Shown: positions 30,101 to 39,983, counted from the first letter of the stretch. The stretch: 64,000 bases of DNA from Candidatus Tidjanibacter gallistercoris (GCA_019114205.1 DXFY01000067.1:1-64000), one strand, 5' to 3'. Numbers and translations: made by a program. The notes: a model not told the origin generated them from the letters alone.

Positions 30101-31363
30101 TCCGAACAGCTCGGCCGGCCGCGCATCGACGTGGTGGTCCAGACCTCCGGACAGCTTCGCGACATCGCCGCATCGCGGCTGAAACTCATCAACGACGCCA
30201 TCGCCATGGCAGCCGAAGCACGCGACGAAGAATACGGCAACTACGTTCGGAAAGGGTTCGAGGATGCCGAACGCCTGCTGCTCGAAAAGGGATTCTCCCC
30301 AGTCGATGCACGCAAATATGCGGGCGAACGGATATTCGGCGGTCTGAACGGCAGCTATGGAACCGGCATCATGAGCCTCGTCGAGAAGGGCGACGCATGG
30401 GAAACGGAAGAAGAGATAGCACGTCAATACATCCACAATATGGGAGCCCTCTACTCCTCCAACGGTTCGGAGGCCTGGGGCGAAGCCCGCGAAGGCGTGT
30501 TCGAAGCAGCGCTGCTCAACACCTCGGTAGTGGTCCAGCCCCGTTCGAGCAACACGTGGGGACCGCTCAGTCTCGACCACGTGTACGAATTCATGGGCGG
30601 CATGTCGGCAGCGGTGCGGCATGTCACGGGCAACGACCCGACGGGATATTTCAACGATTTCCGCAATACGGGCCGCCCGAAGGTACAGGGCCTCAAGGAA
30701 GCCATCGGCGTGGAGACCAACTCGACGGTATTCAATCCGAAATACATCCGCGAAATGATGAAGGGCGAAGCGAGCAGCATGGAGACGTTCGCCGAGACCT
30801 TCCGCAACACGTACGGATGGAACGCCATGAAACCCTCGGCCATCGACCAGCACATCTGGAACAAATACTATGACGTGTACGTCGAGGACGCATACGACCT
30901 CGGACTGGAAAAGACCTTCTCCGAGAAGAATCCCTACGCCCTGCAGGAAATGACTGCGGTGATGCTCGAATCGGCCCGCAAGGGAATGTGGCACGCCACG
31001 GATGCACAGCTGCGCGAAGTGGCCGAGCTGCACACGCGCCTCGTCTCGGAACATGCGGCAGGATGCAGCGGATTCATCTGCGACAACGCCAAACTGCGCG
31101 ACTTCATCGCATCCAAGGTAGACAAGGATGCGGCCGAGAGCTACAACAAAAACATAGATGCCGCACGGCAGATACAGCTCGAAGAGGTGAACGAAAACAA
31201 CGTCGTTCTGCAAAAGGAGGAACAGCAGCTCGAACGCCGCAGGGATGCCCGCAGCGAAGAAGCGACGGCCGACCGCAGCAGTACGATATACTGGATAGCG
31301 GGCATCGTCGTCGGCCTCATCGTCGTATGGCTGATTGTACGTCGCAAACAGAACGGTAAGTAA
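27104..31363 (+). CDS. hmuS: CobN/magnesium-chelatase H-like protein, membrane anchored (HmuS-like)
   Basis: 1419 aa, CobN-like motifs (FGTHGSLEFIPGKQVALSDYDWTDVLVGDMPHFYIYTINNIGEG; GRPRIDVVVQTSGQLRD), TM at both termini. Confidence 0.92.
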   Translation: MKKKKLLYTIGSIVAAAAVIALLYCRYASVTRIATLNFPDFTVEKFIRSNDNSFIKIKPIGLDEADKIAKYDIVLVRIHGSSLDGTHLNAIKKAIAKGVPVYSTESDNPEINSLSGRELEYIDALMANGSVRNYRSMFNYLRKHVDRKAFFNKPYAEPIPIPEDYYFHLGDDQFFATYEAYQKFYEESGRYKEGAPRVALLSGNINMQNSNEEHMAAIINSLEERGLNVYPINSFGMKKIGMIRAVAPDVIINRPHGRLVMGGGESGTRMLRELNVPILAPVTVSDLYENWLTDKQGMASGGMTSMSIVMPELDGAVAPYAVAAQFERNGMKLFDAIPVHTDKFCSLVEHYARLHAIPNKDKKVAIYYYKGAGKGAVSAADIEGVQSLYNTLKALRDAGYDVSGLPADAAALERMIQTQGSVLGPYALGAYDEFLKHGNPELVDVETFTEWTEEILPEKLRQDMRDTYGEAPGEYMGVEKDGRKYIAVARIVFGNVAILPQPLPAVGEDTEKIVHGVEGAPAYPYVASYLWTRKGFGADALIHFGTHGSLEFIPGKQVALSDYDWTDVLVGDMPHFYIYTINNIGEGIIAKRRSYATLVTHLTAPFMQSELYDELKILKDRIHRIENMEEGSVKQNYRETITEMAARQNILSALDIDSTRTMTDADIDRVHIYLEEIDGAKVNDGLYTLGVPYSDENLRNTARLMSIDPIRYSLASLDAAKGIIDNDRLDDIAFINHRYGAATEEAIARALNGEDPDRLLRRLAGEEGLAMLEADDAAQRQRQEAMMQMMRTMAAVPEKKLPRFLDEQGNIIPAEPQEQAAENAAQPAASMMEMMAQATPAGVDAGSEERREERILSALKTLREALQGVKGYYAALKNSTAAEPAALLNALNGGYVEPCSAGDPIVNPQAVPTGRNFYSINPETTPSAEAWKVGKRLAEDLLAAEMTANGKYPEKVSFTLWSTDFISSEGATIAQIFYLLGVEPMRDGFGYIRSLRLIPSEQLGRPRIDVVVQTSGQLRDIAASRLKLINDAIAMAAEARDEEYGNYVRKGFEDAERLLLEKGFSPVDARKYAGERIFGGLNGSYGTGIMSLVEKGDAWETEEEIARQYIHNMGALYSSNGSEAWGEAREGVFEAALLNTSVVVQPRSSNTWGPLSLDHVYEFMGGMSAAVRHVTGNDPTGYFNDFRNTGRPKVQGLKEAIGVETNSTVFNPKYIREMMKGEASSMETFAETFRNTYGWNAMKPSAIDQHIWNKYYDVYVEDAYDLGLEKTFSEKNPYALQEMTAVMLESARKGMWHATDAQLREVAELHTRLVSEHAAGCSGFICDNAKLRDFIASKVDKDAAESYNKNIDAARQIQLEEVNENNVVLQKEEQQLERRRDARSEEATADRSSTIYWIAGIVVGLIVVWLIVRRKQNGK

Positions 31364-32067
31364 TGGAATTGTACATTCAAATCATCTTCGTACTCGCACT
31401 GGCGAAATTCTGTCTGAAAGCGGCCATGACCGGCCGCTTTTGGACGATGGCCTGCTACGCAGCCCTGGCCGCCATCGTATCGTTGGCCGTCTACCCCGTC
31501 GTCATCAGGCAACCCGCCAATGCGATAACCGCCCTGCTGGCCGACCGCGAACTGGTCACGGACGGAGCGGTACTCACAACGCTGGAGGCCACGCTGGGGA
31601 TATTCGTATCGATTTTCCTGCTGGACAACTATTTCAAACCGAAAGGAGAACGGCGGAAATCGGTGTTCGTCGTGAAGGTGATTCCGGGCATTATCTGGAT
31701 ACTCGCCGTCGCCTATTTCGAAATGCTCTTCTTCACGCATAGAGTGGGTGCGGACTTCGGAGCCACGGCGGCCATCTATGCAGGCATCGTCTTCGGCACC
31801 GTCCTGCTGGCGGCCGGCCTCATCCACCTGCTGGTGCGGCACGAAAGCATGAAACTCGAACTGAAAATCATGCTCAACATGGGCATCCTCCTCATCGGCC
31901 TGCTGGTCAATGCGTCGGTAGCCGACAGCACCGTCGTGTACGCCACCGTGAGCCACGTCGAATGGGGTGCGCTCGCAGCTCTGGCCGTCGGAGGAGCCGT
32001 ATGCTTCCTGTCGGGATTGCTGCTTTCGAAAATCGACATTAAAAAACTCATTAAAAGACATAATTGA
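31363..32067 (+). CDS. Multi-TM membrane protein of heme operon (HmuT-like)
   Basis: About 6 TM segments; start overlaps the hmuS stop (TAATGG). Confidence 0.75.
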   Translation: MELYIQIIFVLALAKFCLKAAMTGRFWTMACYAALAAIVSLAVYPVVIRQPANAITALLADRELVTDGAVLTTLEATLGIFVSIFLLDNYFKPKGERRKSVFVVKVIPGIIWILAVAYFEMLFFTHRVGADFGATAAIYAGIVFGTVLLAAGLIHLLVRHESMKLELKIMLNMGILLIGLLVNASVADSTVVYATVSHVEWGALAALAVGGAVCFLSGLLLSKIDIKKLIKRHN

Positions 32068-32660
32068 AAATGGAATTCATTTCTAACATGTTGTTCTGGC
32101 TCTCCAACGGGATGCTGATACCGGACATCATTTTTCTGCTTTTCTTCTTCATCAAGGCGCTGCTCATGATTGGCGGCTTCTACGGCACGTACATCGCCCG
32201 CACCAAAATCAACGTCAAACTCAACCGCGAAATCGGCAAAACCGGCGTAGCGGAGTTTCTCGACACAATTCCCGAAAACAACGGCAAAAGCAAACTGCTG
32301 GAATACCTCAACCGAATAAAGGCGGCCCCGCAGGACCGGGCGCTCCGCGAAAAGCTCCTCGGCGATTACGAAATAGCCGCGGACAAGGAGCTGGGACAGT
32401 CGAAACTGTTGGTCAAAATCGGCCCGATGCTCGGTCTTATGGGTACGCTCATCCCGATGGGCCCTGCACTCGTGGGGCTCGCTACGGGCGACATCGGCTC
32501 GATGGCCTACAACATGCAGGTGGCCTTCGCCACCACCGTGGTAGGTATCGTCATCGGCGCAATCGGTTTCATTACGCTCCAGGTAAAACAGCGCTGGGTG
32601 GCGGACGACATGAACATACTGGAATACGTTGTCGAATCCCTTAACGAAGAAAAGGAATAA
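32064..32660 (+). CDS. MotA/TolQ/ExbB proton channel family protein (HmuU-like)
   Basis: KIGPMLGLMGTLIPMGPALVGLATGDIGSMAYNMQVAFATTVVGIVIG typical TolQ/ExbB core; overlaps upstream gene by 4 bp. Confidence 0.9.
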   Translation: MKMEFISNMLFWLSNGMLIPDIIFLLFFFIKALLMIGGFYGTYIARTKINVKLNREIGKTGVAEFLDTIPENNGKSKLLEYLNRIKAAPQDRALREKLLGDYEIAADKELGQSKLLVKIGPMLGLMGTLIPMGPALVGLATGDIGSMAYNMQVAFATTVVGIVIGAIGFITLQVKQRWVADDMNILEYVVESLNEEKE

Positions 32661-32661
32661 G

Positions 32662-32991
32662 ATGGCACGCAAACGAAGACTCATCAAGAACGACGAGGAC
32701 CACGACCCGATGGCGGTGCTCACCAACCTCTTCGACGTGGCGATGGTATTCGCCGTGGCGCTGATGGTCGCGCTGGTGACACGGTTCGACATGACCGAAA
32801 TGTTCTCGCAGGAGGATTTCACGGTAGTGAAGAACCCCGGTACCGAGCAGATGGAAATCATCACCAAGAAGGGAGAGAAAATCGAAAAGTACACTCCGTC
32901 GGAAGACCAGAGCGGCAAGAACTCGCGCGGCAAACGCGTGGGTACCGCCTACCAGTTGGAAAACGGCGAAATCATCTACGTTCCCGAATAA
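32662..32991 (+). CDS. DUF2149 domain-containing protein (HmuV-like)
   Basis: DPMAVLTNLFDVAMVFAVALMVALVTRF; last gene of the heme operon. Confidence 0.85.
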   Translation: MARKRRLIKNDEDHDPMAVLTNLFDVAMVFAVALMVALVTRFDMTEMFSQEDFTVVKNPGTEQMEIITKKGEKIEKYTPSEDQSGKNSRGKRVGTAYQLENGEIIYVPE

Positions 32992-33656
32992 GGGTACGGC
33001 CGTACAGGACGGGGGCCGGGGCATACGCTCCGGCCCCTGCCGTTTGCGGGCGCTCTCCTTTCCGGCACGGCAGCAACCGCATCCCGTACCGAAGAAACAG
33101 GACGGCTGCCGGACGAAAACCGCCCCGCACCGGTACAACCCCGCCCGGAAGCTGTTATCTTTGCGGCCGAATCGCAAACGGAAACGACAAGGGGGCGAAA
33201 GGCTTCGCGGTCAGCGATGTCCGCATCCGCCGTCCCGGAGCGCCGGCCGGAATGTATCCCGCGCGGCTTCCCGTACGGACGGAGCGATTCCGGCCCGGCA
33301 CATCGCCGGAGCGCACAGTGCATCGGGAATACCGCAGCCCCTTCCGGTCCGGAACGATTCGTAACGCAGGAGGTTTAGGCGAAAATTGCCAGCGAAAGAA
33401 GAAAAAAACGGCGGCACGGATAATTATTTTCGACTTTCGACGCTTGTTATCCGTAGCTTTTGCAGGAAAATTGCGGAATAACGAACCGGGACGGAAACGA
33501 CGAACGACCGGAACGCAACCGGAACGAGACCACCGGATTTCGGCAGCGGGGGATGCGCTCAATCGGGAACTTTTCCGTAACTTAGCCTCATGGCTCCGAC
33601 CGGCGCGAACCATTGTGCCCCGCGTAAGGAGTGCCCGAAAACATACCAAGACAGAG

Positions 33657-34949
33657 ATGAAACGCATCGCATGTATCCTACTGCTGCTGACGGGAACGGT
33701 ACTCTGCCGCGCCCAGACGGTCACGCTCGAAGCATGTCAGCTCGCCGCACGGGAACATTATCCCGTCGTGGCCCAGCAGGGACTTATCGACAAGCTCGAA
33801 GAGTTCAACATATCCAACGCCCGCCGCAACTGGCTGCCCAAAATATCGCTCTCGGCCATGGCAGCCTACCTGTCGGAAGTCCCCGAATTCCCGGCGACGC
33901 TCAGCGACCTGTTCGGACAGTTGGGAATCGACTTCGGCGCCATGCCCCATTCCCTGTACGGCGCCGCCGTGCAGGTACAGCAACCGGTATGGGACGGAGG
34001 GCTGATAAAGGCCCAGACCGATGCGGCGAAGGCCGAAGGAGAAGTGGCCCGCCGCAGTTGGGAAACGGAGATGTACGCGCTCGGCGAACGCGTGAACCAG
34101 CTCTATTTCGGCTCCCTGCTCCTACAGGAAAACATCGCCACGGCAGACCTGATGATAGCCGACCTGCGGCGCAACCGCAAAATGCTCGAATCCATGGCGG
34201 CGTTCGGCACGGCCGAAAAGAACGACCTCGACATGCTTCAGGTGGAAATCCTCGGCGCAGAGCAGCAACGGGCGCAGTTGGAATCCACCCGTACCGCCTA
34301 CATCGCCATGCTGAGCCTCATGACGGGGCTCGACCTGACCGCAGAGACGGTGCTCGAAAAGCCGTCGCCGGCGGGTATCCCTTCCGGTGCAGAGAACGGC
34401 AGGCCGGAACTCGCGCTGCTCGACGCCCAGTCGGGACTGCTCGACGCCCAGCGCAAAGCGGTACGCGCGAGCGTCATGCCCCAAATAGGCGCCTTCGTGC
34501 TGGGGGCCTATTCCAGTCCCAGCCCCAACATCTTCAACAGCATGACGGGCAGCCGCAAATGGTCGCCCTACTTCTTCGCGGGCATCAGCCTGAAGTGGAA
34601 CATCGACGGTTTCTACACCAAAAAGAACCGGATGGCGCAAATCGAGCTGAACAGACGGAAACTGGAATCGCAGCGCGAAACGTTCCTGTACAACATCCGG
34701 CTGCAAAGCACGCAGGAGCGTGCGGCGATCCGACAAATGGAGGAGGTGATGCGCTACGACGACGAAATCATCGAACTGCGCAGCACGATACGCAGGCGCA
34801 CCGAGGCGCAGGTAACCAACGGCGAGGGCAGCGTGAACGACCTGCTGCGCGACATCAACGCCGAAGACCGCGCACGCCAGAACCGAACGGCCCACGAAGT
34901 GGAATGGCTGAAAAACATCTATGACCTAAAATACACGGTAAACCAATAA
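33657..34949 (+). CDS. TolC-family outer membrane efflux protein
   Basis: Signal peptide ending CRAQ, long coiled-coil helices, LEACQLAAREHYPVV start pattern; next to HlyD/ABC genes. Confidence 0.85.
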   Translation: MKRIACILLLLTGTVLCRAQTVTLEACQLAAREHYPVVAQQGLIDKLEEFNISNARRNWLPKISLSAMAAYLSEVPEFPATLSDLFGQLGIDFGAMPHSLYGAAVQVQQPVWDGGLIKAQTDAAKAEGEVARRSWETEMYALGERVNQLYFGSLLLQENIATADLMIADLRRNRKMLESMAAFGTAEKNDLDMLQVEILGAEQQRAQLESTRTAYIAMLSLMTGLDLTAETVLEKPSPAGIPSGAENGRPELALLDAQSGLLDAQRKAVRASVMPQIGAFVLGAYSSPSPNIFNSMTGSRKWSPYFFAGISLKWNIDGFYTKKNRMAQIELNRRKLESQRETFLYNIRLQSTQERAAIRQMEEVMRYDDEIIELRSTIRRRTEAQVTNGEGSVNDLLRDINAEDRARQNRTAHEVEWLKNIYDLKYTVNQ

Positions 34950-34952
34950 GAT

Positions 34953-35858
34953 ATGAATATAAAGACGATAGGCGCGGCAACCCTGGCCGCAGCCGTACTT
35001 CTTGCGACGGGCGGTTGTGCGGGCGACCGGAACCAGTACGACGCCACGGGCACTTTCGAGGCTACCGAGGTGGTCGTATCGAGCGAAGTGAACGGACGCA
35101 TCCTCGAATTTCCCGTCACCGAAGGCAGCACCGTGCGCAGCGGCCAGCAGGTGGGCCTCATCGACTCCACCCAGCTCCACCTGCAGCGCATGCAGGTGGA
35201 AAGCAACATCGCGGCACTGGAGAGCAGCCGCCCCGACGTGAAGGGTCAGCTCGCTCCGCTGGAGGCACAGCTCGCCAAACAGCAACGCGAAAGGCAGCGC
35301 GTGGAGAACCTGATGAAAGCCGATGTGACGACCGAAAAACAGCTCGACGACATCACCTCTTCGATAACGGTGCTCGAAAAACAGCTCGACGCGCAGCGCT
35401 CCGCCCTCGACAACTCGCTCAAAAGCATCGACGCACAGATAGCGGCGGCACGGGCGCAGGCGGGCCAGCTCGACGAGCAGCTCGCCCGGTGCCGCATCGC
35501 CTCGCCCATCGACGGTACGGTACTCGCCAAATATGCGCAGGCAGGCGAACTCGCCGTAGCCGGCAAACCGCTCATGAAAGTGGCCGACGTGAACAACATC
35601 TACCTGAAGGCATACCTCGTCTCATCGCAGCTTCCGCAGGTGGCGCTCGGACAACAGGTGAAGGTCTATGCCGATTTCGGAGACGACCAGCGGCGCGAAT
35701 ACGACGGTACGGTGACATGGATATCCGACCGGAGCGAGTTCACGCCCAAAAACATCGTGACTTCGGACGACCGGGCCAACATGGTGTATGCGGTCAGGAT
35801 AGCCGTCCGGAACGACGGTTACCTGAAGATAGGAATGTACGGAGGAATCAATCTGTAA
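34953..35858 (+). CDS. HlyD-family periplasmic adaptor (YbhG-like)
   Basis: Lipobox ATGGC; VSSEVNGRILEFPVTEGSTVRSGQQVGLID and CRIASPIDGTVLAKYAQAGELA. Confidence 0.9.
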   Translation: MNIKTIGAATLAAAVLLATGGCAGDRNQYDATGTFEATEVVVSSEVNGRILEFPVTEGSTVRSGQQVGLIDSTQLHLQRMQVESNIAALESSRPDVKGQLAPLEAQLAKQQRERQRVENLMKADVTTEKQLDDITSSITVLEKQLDAQRSALDNSLKSIDAQIAAARAQAGQLDEQLARCRIASPIDGTVLAKYAQAGELAVAGKPLMKVADVNNIYLKAYLVSSQLPQVALGQQVKVYADFGDDQRREYDGTVTWISDRSEFTPKNIVTSDDRANMVYAVRIAVRNDGYLKIGMYGGINL

Positions 35859-35862
35859 GGCC

Positions 35863-36768
35863 ATGCCTGCGGTCAGTGTCGCGCATATCGTCAAACGGTA
35901 CGGAAAGACCGTCGCCCTGGACGGGGTGAGTTTCGAAGTGGAGAAGGGGGAGCTGTTCGGCATCATCGGTCCCGACGGCGCCGGCAAGACCACCCTCTTC
36001 CGCATCATCGCCACGCTCATCCTCGCCGACAGCGGGACGGCCACCGTCGACGGGTTCGACGTGGTGCGGGACTACAAGGAGCTGCGCAAACGCATCGGCT
36101 ACATGCCCGGACGTTTCTCGCTCTACCAAGACCTCACCGTGGAAGAGAACCTGTCGTTTTTCGCCGCGGTATTCGGTACGACCATCGAGGAGAACTACCG
36201 CCTCGTGGAAGGCATCTACAAATTCCTCGAACCGTTCCGCAAACGCCGGGCGGGCAAGCTGTCGGGCGGCATGAAACAGAAGCTCGCCCTCTGTTGCGCC
36301 CTGATACACAAACCCGACATCCTCTACCTCGACGAGCCGACTACCGGCGTGGACCCCGTCTCGCGCAAAGAGTTCTGGGAGATGCTGGGAAAACTCCAGC
36401 AGGAAGGCATCACCATCGTCGTTTCGACCCCCTACATGGACGAAGCCAACCTGTGCGACCGCATCGCCCTAATCAAGGGGGGCCGGTTCCTCGAAATAGA
36501 CACGCCGCAGAACATCCGCGAAAGTTTCTCGGTACCGCTCTGGGCGGTACGCTCCGACCGAATGCACCGTCTGCTCGACGATGTACGGGCCTTCCCCGGA
36601 GTGGACAACTGCTACGCATTCGGCGAAACGCACCATTTCACCTCCGACGCGGCATTCGATGCAGCGAAACTCTGCGACTACCTGCACGGACTCGGCCACG
36701 GGGATGTGGCGCTGTGTCCGGCCAGCGCCACCATAGAAGACTGTTACATGCTGCTCGCCAGACAATAG
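35863..36768 (+). CDS. ABC transporter ATP-binding protein
   Basis: GPDGAGKTT, LSGGMKQKLALC, DILYLDEPTTGVDP. Confidence 0.93.
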   Translation: MPAVSVAHIVKRYGKTVALDGVSFEVEKGELFGIIGPDGAGKTTLFRIIATLILADSGTATVDGFDVVRDYKELRKRIGYMPGRFSLYQDLTVEENLSFFAAVFGTTIEENYRLVEGIYKFLEPFRKRRAGKLSGGMKQKLALCCALIHKPDILYLDEPTTGVDPVSRKEFWEMLGKLQQEGITIVVSTPYMDEANLCDRIALIKGGRFLEIDTPQNIRESFSVPLWAVRSDRMHRLLDDVRAFPGVDNCYAFGETHHFTSDAAFDAAKLCDYLHGLGHGDVALCPASATIEDCYMLLARQ

Positions 36769-36777
36769 GGAACGACG

Positions 36778-37521
36778 ATGGAAAAGGAAATCGTGATACA
36801 TGCCGACCGCCTGACCAAACAGTTCGGGAACTTCACGGCCGTGGACCGCATATCGTTCGACGTGGCCCGCGGAGAGGTCTTCGGCTTCCTCGGCGCCAAC
36901 GGTGCAGGCAAGACCACCGCGATGCGTATGCTCTGCGGGCTGAGCCGCCCCACATCGGGTACGGGTACCGTGGCGGGGTACGACATCGCGCGGCAACACG
37001 AAAAGATAAAACGCAACATCGGTTACATGAGCCAGAAGTTTTCCCTTTACGAAGACCTGAAAGTGTGGGAGAACATACGGCTCTACGCCGGCATATACGG
37101 CATGAAGGATGCCGAAATCGCCCGCAAGACCGACGAGCTGCTCGAACGGCTCGACTTCACGCGCGAACGCAACACGATGGTGAAGGCGCTCCCGCTGGGC
37201 TGGAAACAGAAACTCGCCTTCTCGGTCTCCATCTTCCACGACCCGGCCATCGTCTTTCTCGACGAGCCCACCGGAGGCGTGGACCCCTATACCAGACGGC
37301 AGTTCTGGGAGATGATTTACGAGGCGGCCGACCGGGGCATCACGGTATTCGTCACCACGCACTACATGGACGAGGCGGAATACTGCGACCGCGTGTCGAT
37401 TATGGTGGACGGACGCATCGACGCGCTCGATACGCCCCGCAGCCTCAAGGCGCAATTCGGAGTACATTCCATGGAGGAGGTATTCCAGGCGCTCGCAAGA
37501 AAGGCGGAAAGAACGGAATAA
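36778..37521 (+). CDS. ABC transporter ATP-binding protein
   Basis: GANGAGKTT, LPLGWKQKLAFS, AIVFLDEPTGGVDP. Confidence 0.93.
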   Translation: MEKEIVIHADRLTKQFGNFTAVDRISFDVARGEVFGFLGANGAGKTTAMRMLCGLSRPTSGTGTVAGYDIARQHEKIKRNIGYMSQKFSLYEDLKVWENIRLYAGIYGMKDAEIARKTDELLERLDFTRERNTMVKALPLGWKQKLAFSVSIFHDPAIVFLDEPTGGVDPYTRRQFWEMIYEAADRGITVFVTTHYMDEAEYCDRVSIMVDGRIDALDTPRSLKAQFGVHSMEEVFQALARKAERTE

Positions 37522-37528
37522 GGAGGGT

Positions 37529-38632
37529 ATGAGAGAGTTCGGAGCATTCGTAAAGAAAGAGTTCTACCACATCCTGCGCGACAGGCGGACGATGCTCATC
37601 GTGCTGGTCATGCCCGTCGTGCTCATCATCCTGTTCGGGTTCGCGCTTTCGACCGAGGTGCGCAACGTGAACATCGCCATTCTGTCCCCTTCGCCCGACC
37701 CGACCGTCCGGCAGATAGCCGAACGGCTCGACGCGAGCGAATACTTCACCGTGACGCAGTGGCTCAGCACCCCGGAAGAGATAAACGATGCGATGAAGTC
37801 GGGCGCGGTACAGCTCGTCATCGCCTTCGGCCCGCACTTTTCGGGCGGCATGCTCTCGCCGGAGGGTTCGCAAATGCAGATGATAGTGGATGCGAGCGAT
37901 GCCAACATGGCGCAGAGCTACACGTCCTACGCGAGCGGTATCATATCGGCTTTCGCCGGGGAACTGGCAGCAGCCGGAGACGAGAACGGTATCCTCACGC
38001 AGGTGCAGTTCCTCTACAACCCGCAAATGAAGTCGGCCTACAACTTCGTTCCCGGCATCATGGGCCTCATCATGATGCTCATCTGCGCCATGATGACCTC
38101 CATATCCATCGTCCGCGAAAAGGAGATGGGTACGATGGAAGTACTGCTCGTATCGCCCGTGCGCCCCATCTACATCGTGGTATCGAAAATGGTGCCCTAC
38201 TTCGTGCTCTCGTGCATCAACCTGGCGACCATCCTGCTGCTCTCGGTCTTCGTGCTCGGCGTCCCCGTGGCGGGAAGCCTCGCGGCGCTGTGGCTCGTGT
38301 CGCTCATTTACATCGTCGCCAACCTGTCCCTCGGCCTGCTCATCTCGACCATGGCGCAGCAGCAGGTCATCGCACTGATGTTTTCCGGACTGCTGCTCAT
38401 GATGCCGACCATGCTGCTTTCGGGAATGATATTCCCCATCGAAAGCATGCCCTGGCCGCTGCGGGGCATTTCGTGCATCCTCCCGGCCCGGTGGTACATC
38501 ACCGCCGTGCGGAAGCTGATGATACAGGGACTCCCCATGATGTACGCATGGAAGGAAATCGTCATACTCGCGTCCATGGCCGTGGTGCTGATAGGCGCGA
38601 GCCTCAAGAAACTGAATAACCGGCTCGAATAA
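37529..38632 (+). CDS. ABC-2 type permease (YbhS/YbhR-like)
   Basis: EFYHILRDRRTMLIVLVMPVVLIILFGFAL; REKEMGTMEVLLVSPVRP. Confidence 0.92.
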   Translation: MREFGAFVKKEFYHILRDRRTMLIVLVMPVVLIILFGFALSTEVRNVNIAILSPSPDPTVRQIAERLDASEYFTVTQWLSTPEEINDAMKSGAVQLVIAFGPHFSGGMLSPEGSQMQMIVDASDANMAQSYTSYASGIISAFAGELAAAGDENGILTQVQFLYNPQMKSAYNFVPGIMGLIMMLICAMMTSISIVREKEMGTMEVLLVSPVRPIYIVVSKMVPYFVLSCINLATILLLSVFVLGVPVAGSLAALWLVSLIYIVANLSLGLLISTMAQQQVIALMFSGLLLMMPTMLLSGMIFPIESMPWPLRGISCILPARWYITAVRKLMIQGLPMMYAWKEIVILASMAVVLIGASLKKLNNRLE

Positions 38633-39741
38633 TGACACTCAAGTATCTGCTCGAAAAAGAGTTCAAACAGTTCTTCCGGCATCAGTTCATGCCGAAGCTC
38701 GTCGTGCTTTTCCCCCTGATGATTATGGTGCTCATGCCGTGGGCCACCACGCTCGACATAAAGGACATCAACACCATCGTGGTGGACCACGACGCAACGG
38801 GGATGTCCGGCGACCTGGTGCAGGCCGTCAATGCCTCGTCGTATTTCCGGCTGCGGGACGTCACGGACAGCTACGAACAGGTGGCGGACGCCATGGAGTT
38901 CGGCGATGCCGACCTCATCGTGGAAATACCCTCCGGTTTCGAGCAGGACTACGTGCGCAACGGCTCAGCCGACCTGCTCGTCTCCATCAACACGGTCAAT
39001 ACCACCAAAGGCGTCCTGGGCCGGGCCTACATCCAGATGCTGACCGCCGAGTTTTCGGCCAGAGAACCCTCGCCGGCACAGGCGGCCCCGGCGCTCGTCC
39101 CCCGGCTGGAGATGTTCGTCAAGAACATGTACAACCCCCTGCTGGACTACAAGCACACGATGGTGCCCGGCCTCATGGTGGTGGTCATCATGCTCCTGTG
39201 CGGCTTCATGCCCGCCGTCAACATCGTACAGGAAAAAGAACTCGGCACCATCGAACAAATCAACGTGACGCCCGTCACCAAGATGTCGTTCATCCTCGCC
39301 AAGCTGATTCCGTTTTGGATAATCGGCATATTCGCCCTGATTGTCAGCATGCTGCTCGCATGGCTGATTTACGGGCTCTGGCCGGTGGGCAGCCTCTGGA
39401 ACATCCTGCTCTTCGCGGGTCTCTTCATCCTCACCATGACGGGCATGGGCCTCATCATATCCAACAGTTCGTCCACCATGCAGCAGGCGACGTTCGTGAT
39501 GCTCTTCTTCATCATGATATTCGTCATGATGTGCGGGCTGCTGACTCCGGTGGCGAGCATGCCCGACTGGGCGCAGGCCATCGCAGCGTTCAACCCGACC
39601 AAATATATGGTGGATGCCATGCGGGGCATCTATCTGAAAGGAAGCGACCTTGCCGACCTGTGGCGGGAAGCCGCCGCGCTCGCGGCCATGGCTGTCATCC
39701 TGAACGTCTGGGCGATTCTGAGCTACCGCAAAAACCGCTGA
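38632..39741 (+). CDS. ABC-2 type permease (YbhS/YbhR-like)
   Basis: QEKELGTIEQINVTPVTKMSFILAKLIPFW; start overlaps upstream stop. Confidence 0.92.
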   Translation: MTLKYLLEKEFKQFFRHQFMPKLVVLFPLMIMVLMPWATTLDIKDINTIVVDHDATGMSGDLVQAVNASSYFRLRDVTDSYEQVADAMEFGDADLIVEIPSGFEQDYVRNGSADLLVSINTVNTTKGVLGRAYIQMLTAEFSAREPSPAQAAPALVPRLEMFVKNMYNPLLDYKHTMVPGLMVVVIMLLCGFMPAVNIVQEKELGTIEQINVTPVTKMSFILAKLIPFWIIGIFALIVSMLLAWLIYGLWPVGSLWNILLFAGLFILTMTGMGLIISNSSSTMQQATFVMLFFIMIFVMMCGLLTPVASMPDWAQAIAAFNPTKYMVDAMRGIYLKGSDLADLWREAAALAAMAVILNVWAILSYRKNR

Positions 39742-39941
39742 TACGGCCCCGGCAGTTTTCCGGACACACCCGGCAGTTCAGCCGGGACAGACGGGAGCCA
39801 TCGGGAACGAATAGGGACGACGTGCCGCAAGCGCCCGTCCACAGCGCTGCGTTCTGCATTCGGACCGCATCCGTGCCGTGTACATCGCCCAATTTCCGCC
39901 GCCATCTTCAACACCCTGCCTTTCGCATACGCCACACGCTA

Positions 39942-39983
39942 AAAGAGGCCGGGCCGAAATTTCGATTTCGGCCCGGCCTCTTT
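39942..39983. terminator. Bidirectional terminator between convergent genes
   Basis: AAAGAGGCCGGGCCGAAAT-TTCG-ATTTCGGCCCGGCCTCTTT perfect 19-bp stem, TTCG tetraloop. Confidence 0.92.

Noticed and set aside
27086-31213. 1375-aa minus-strand ORF
   Set aside because: Antisense to the CobN/HmuS-like gene; His/Arg/Val-rich low-complexity translation, no domain.
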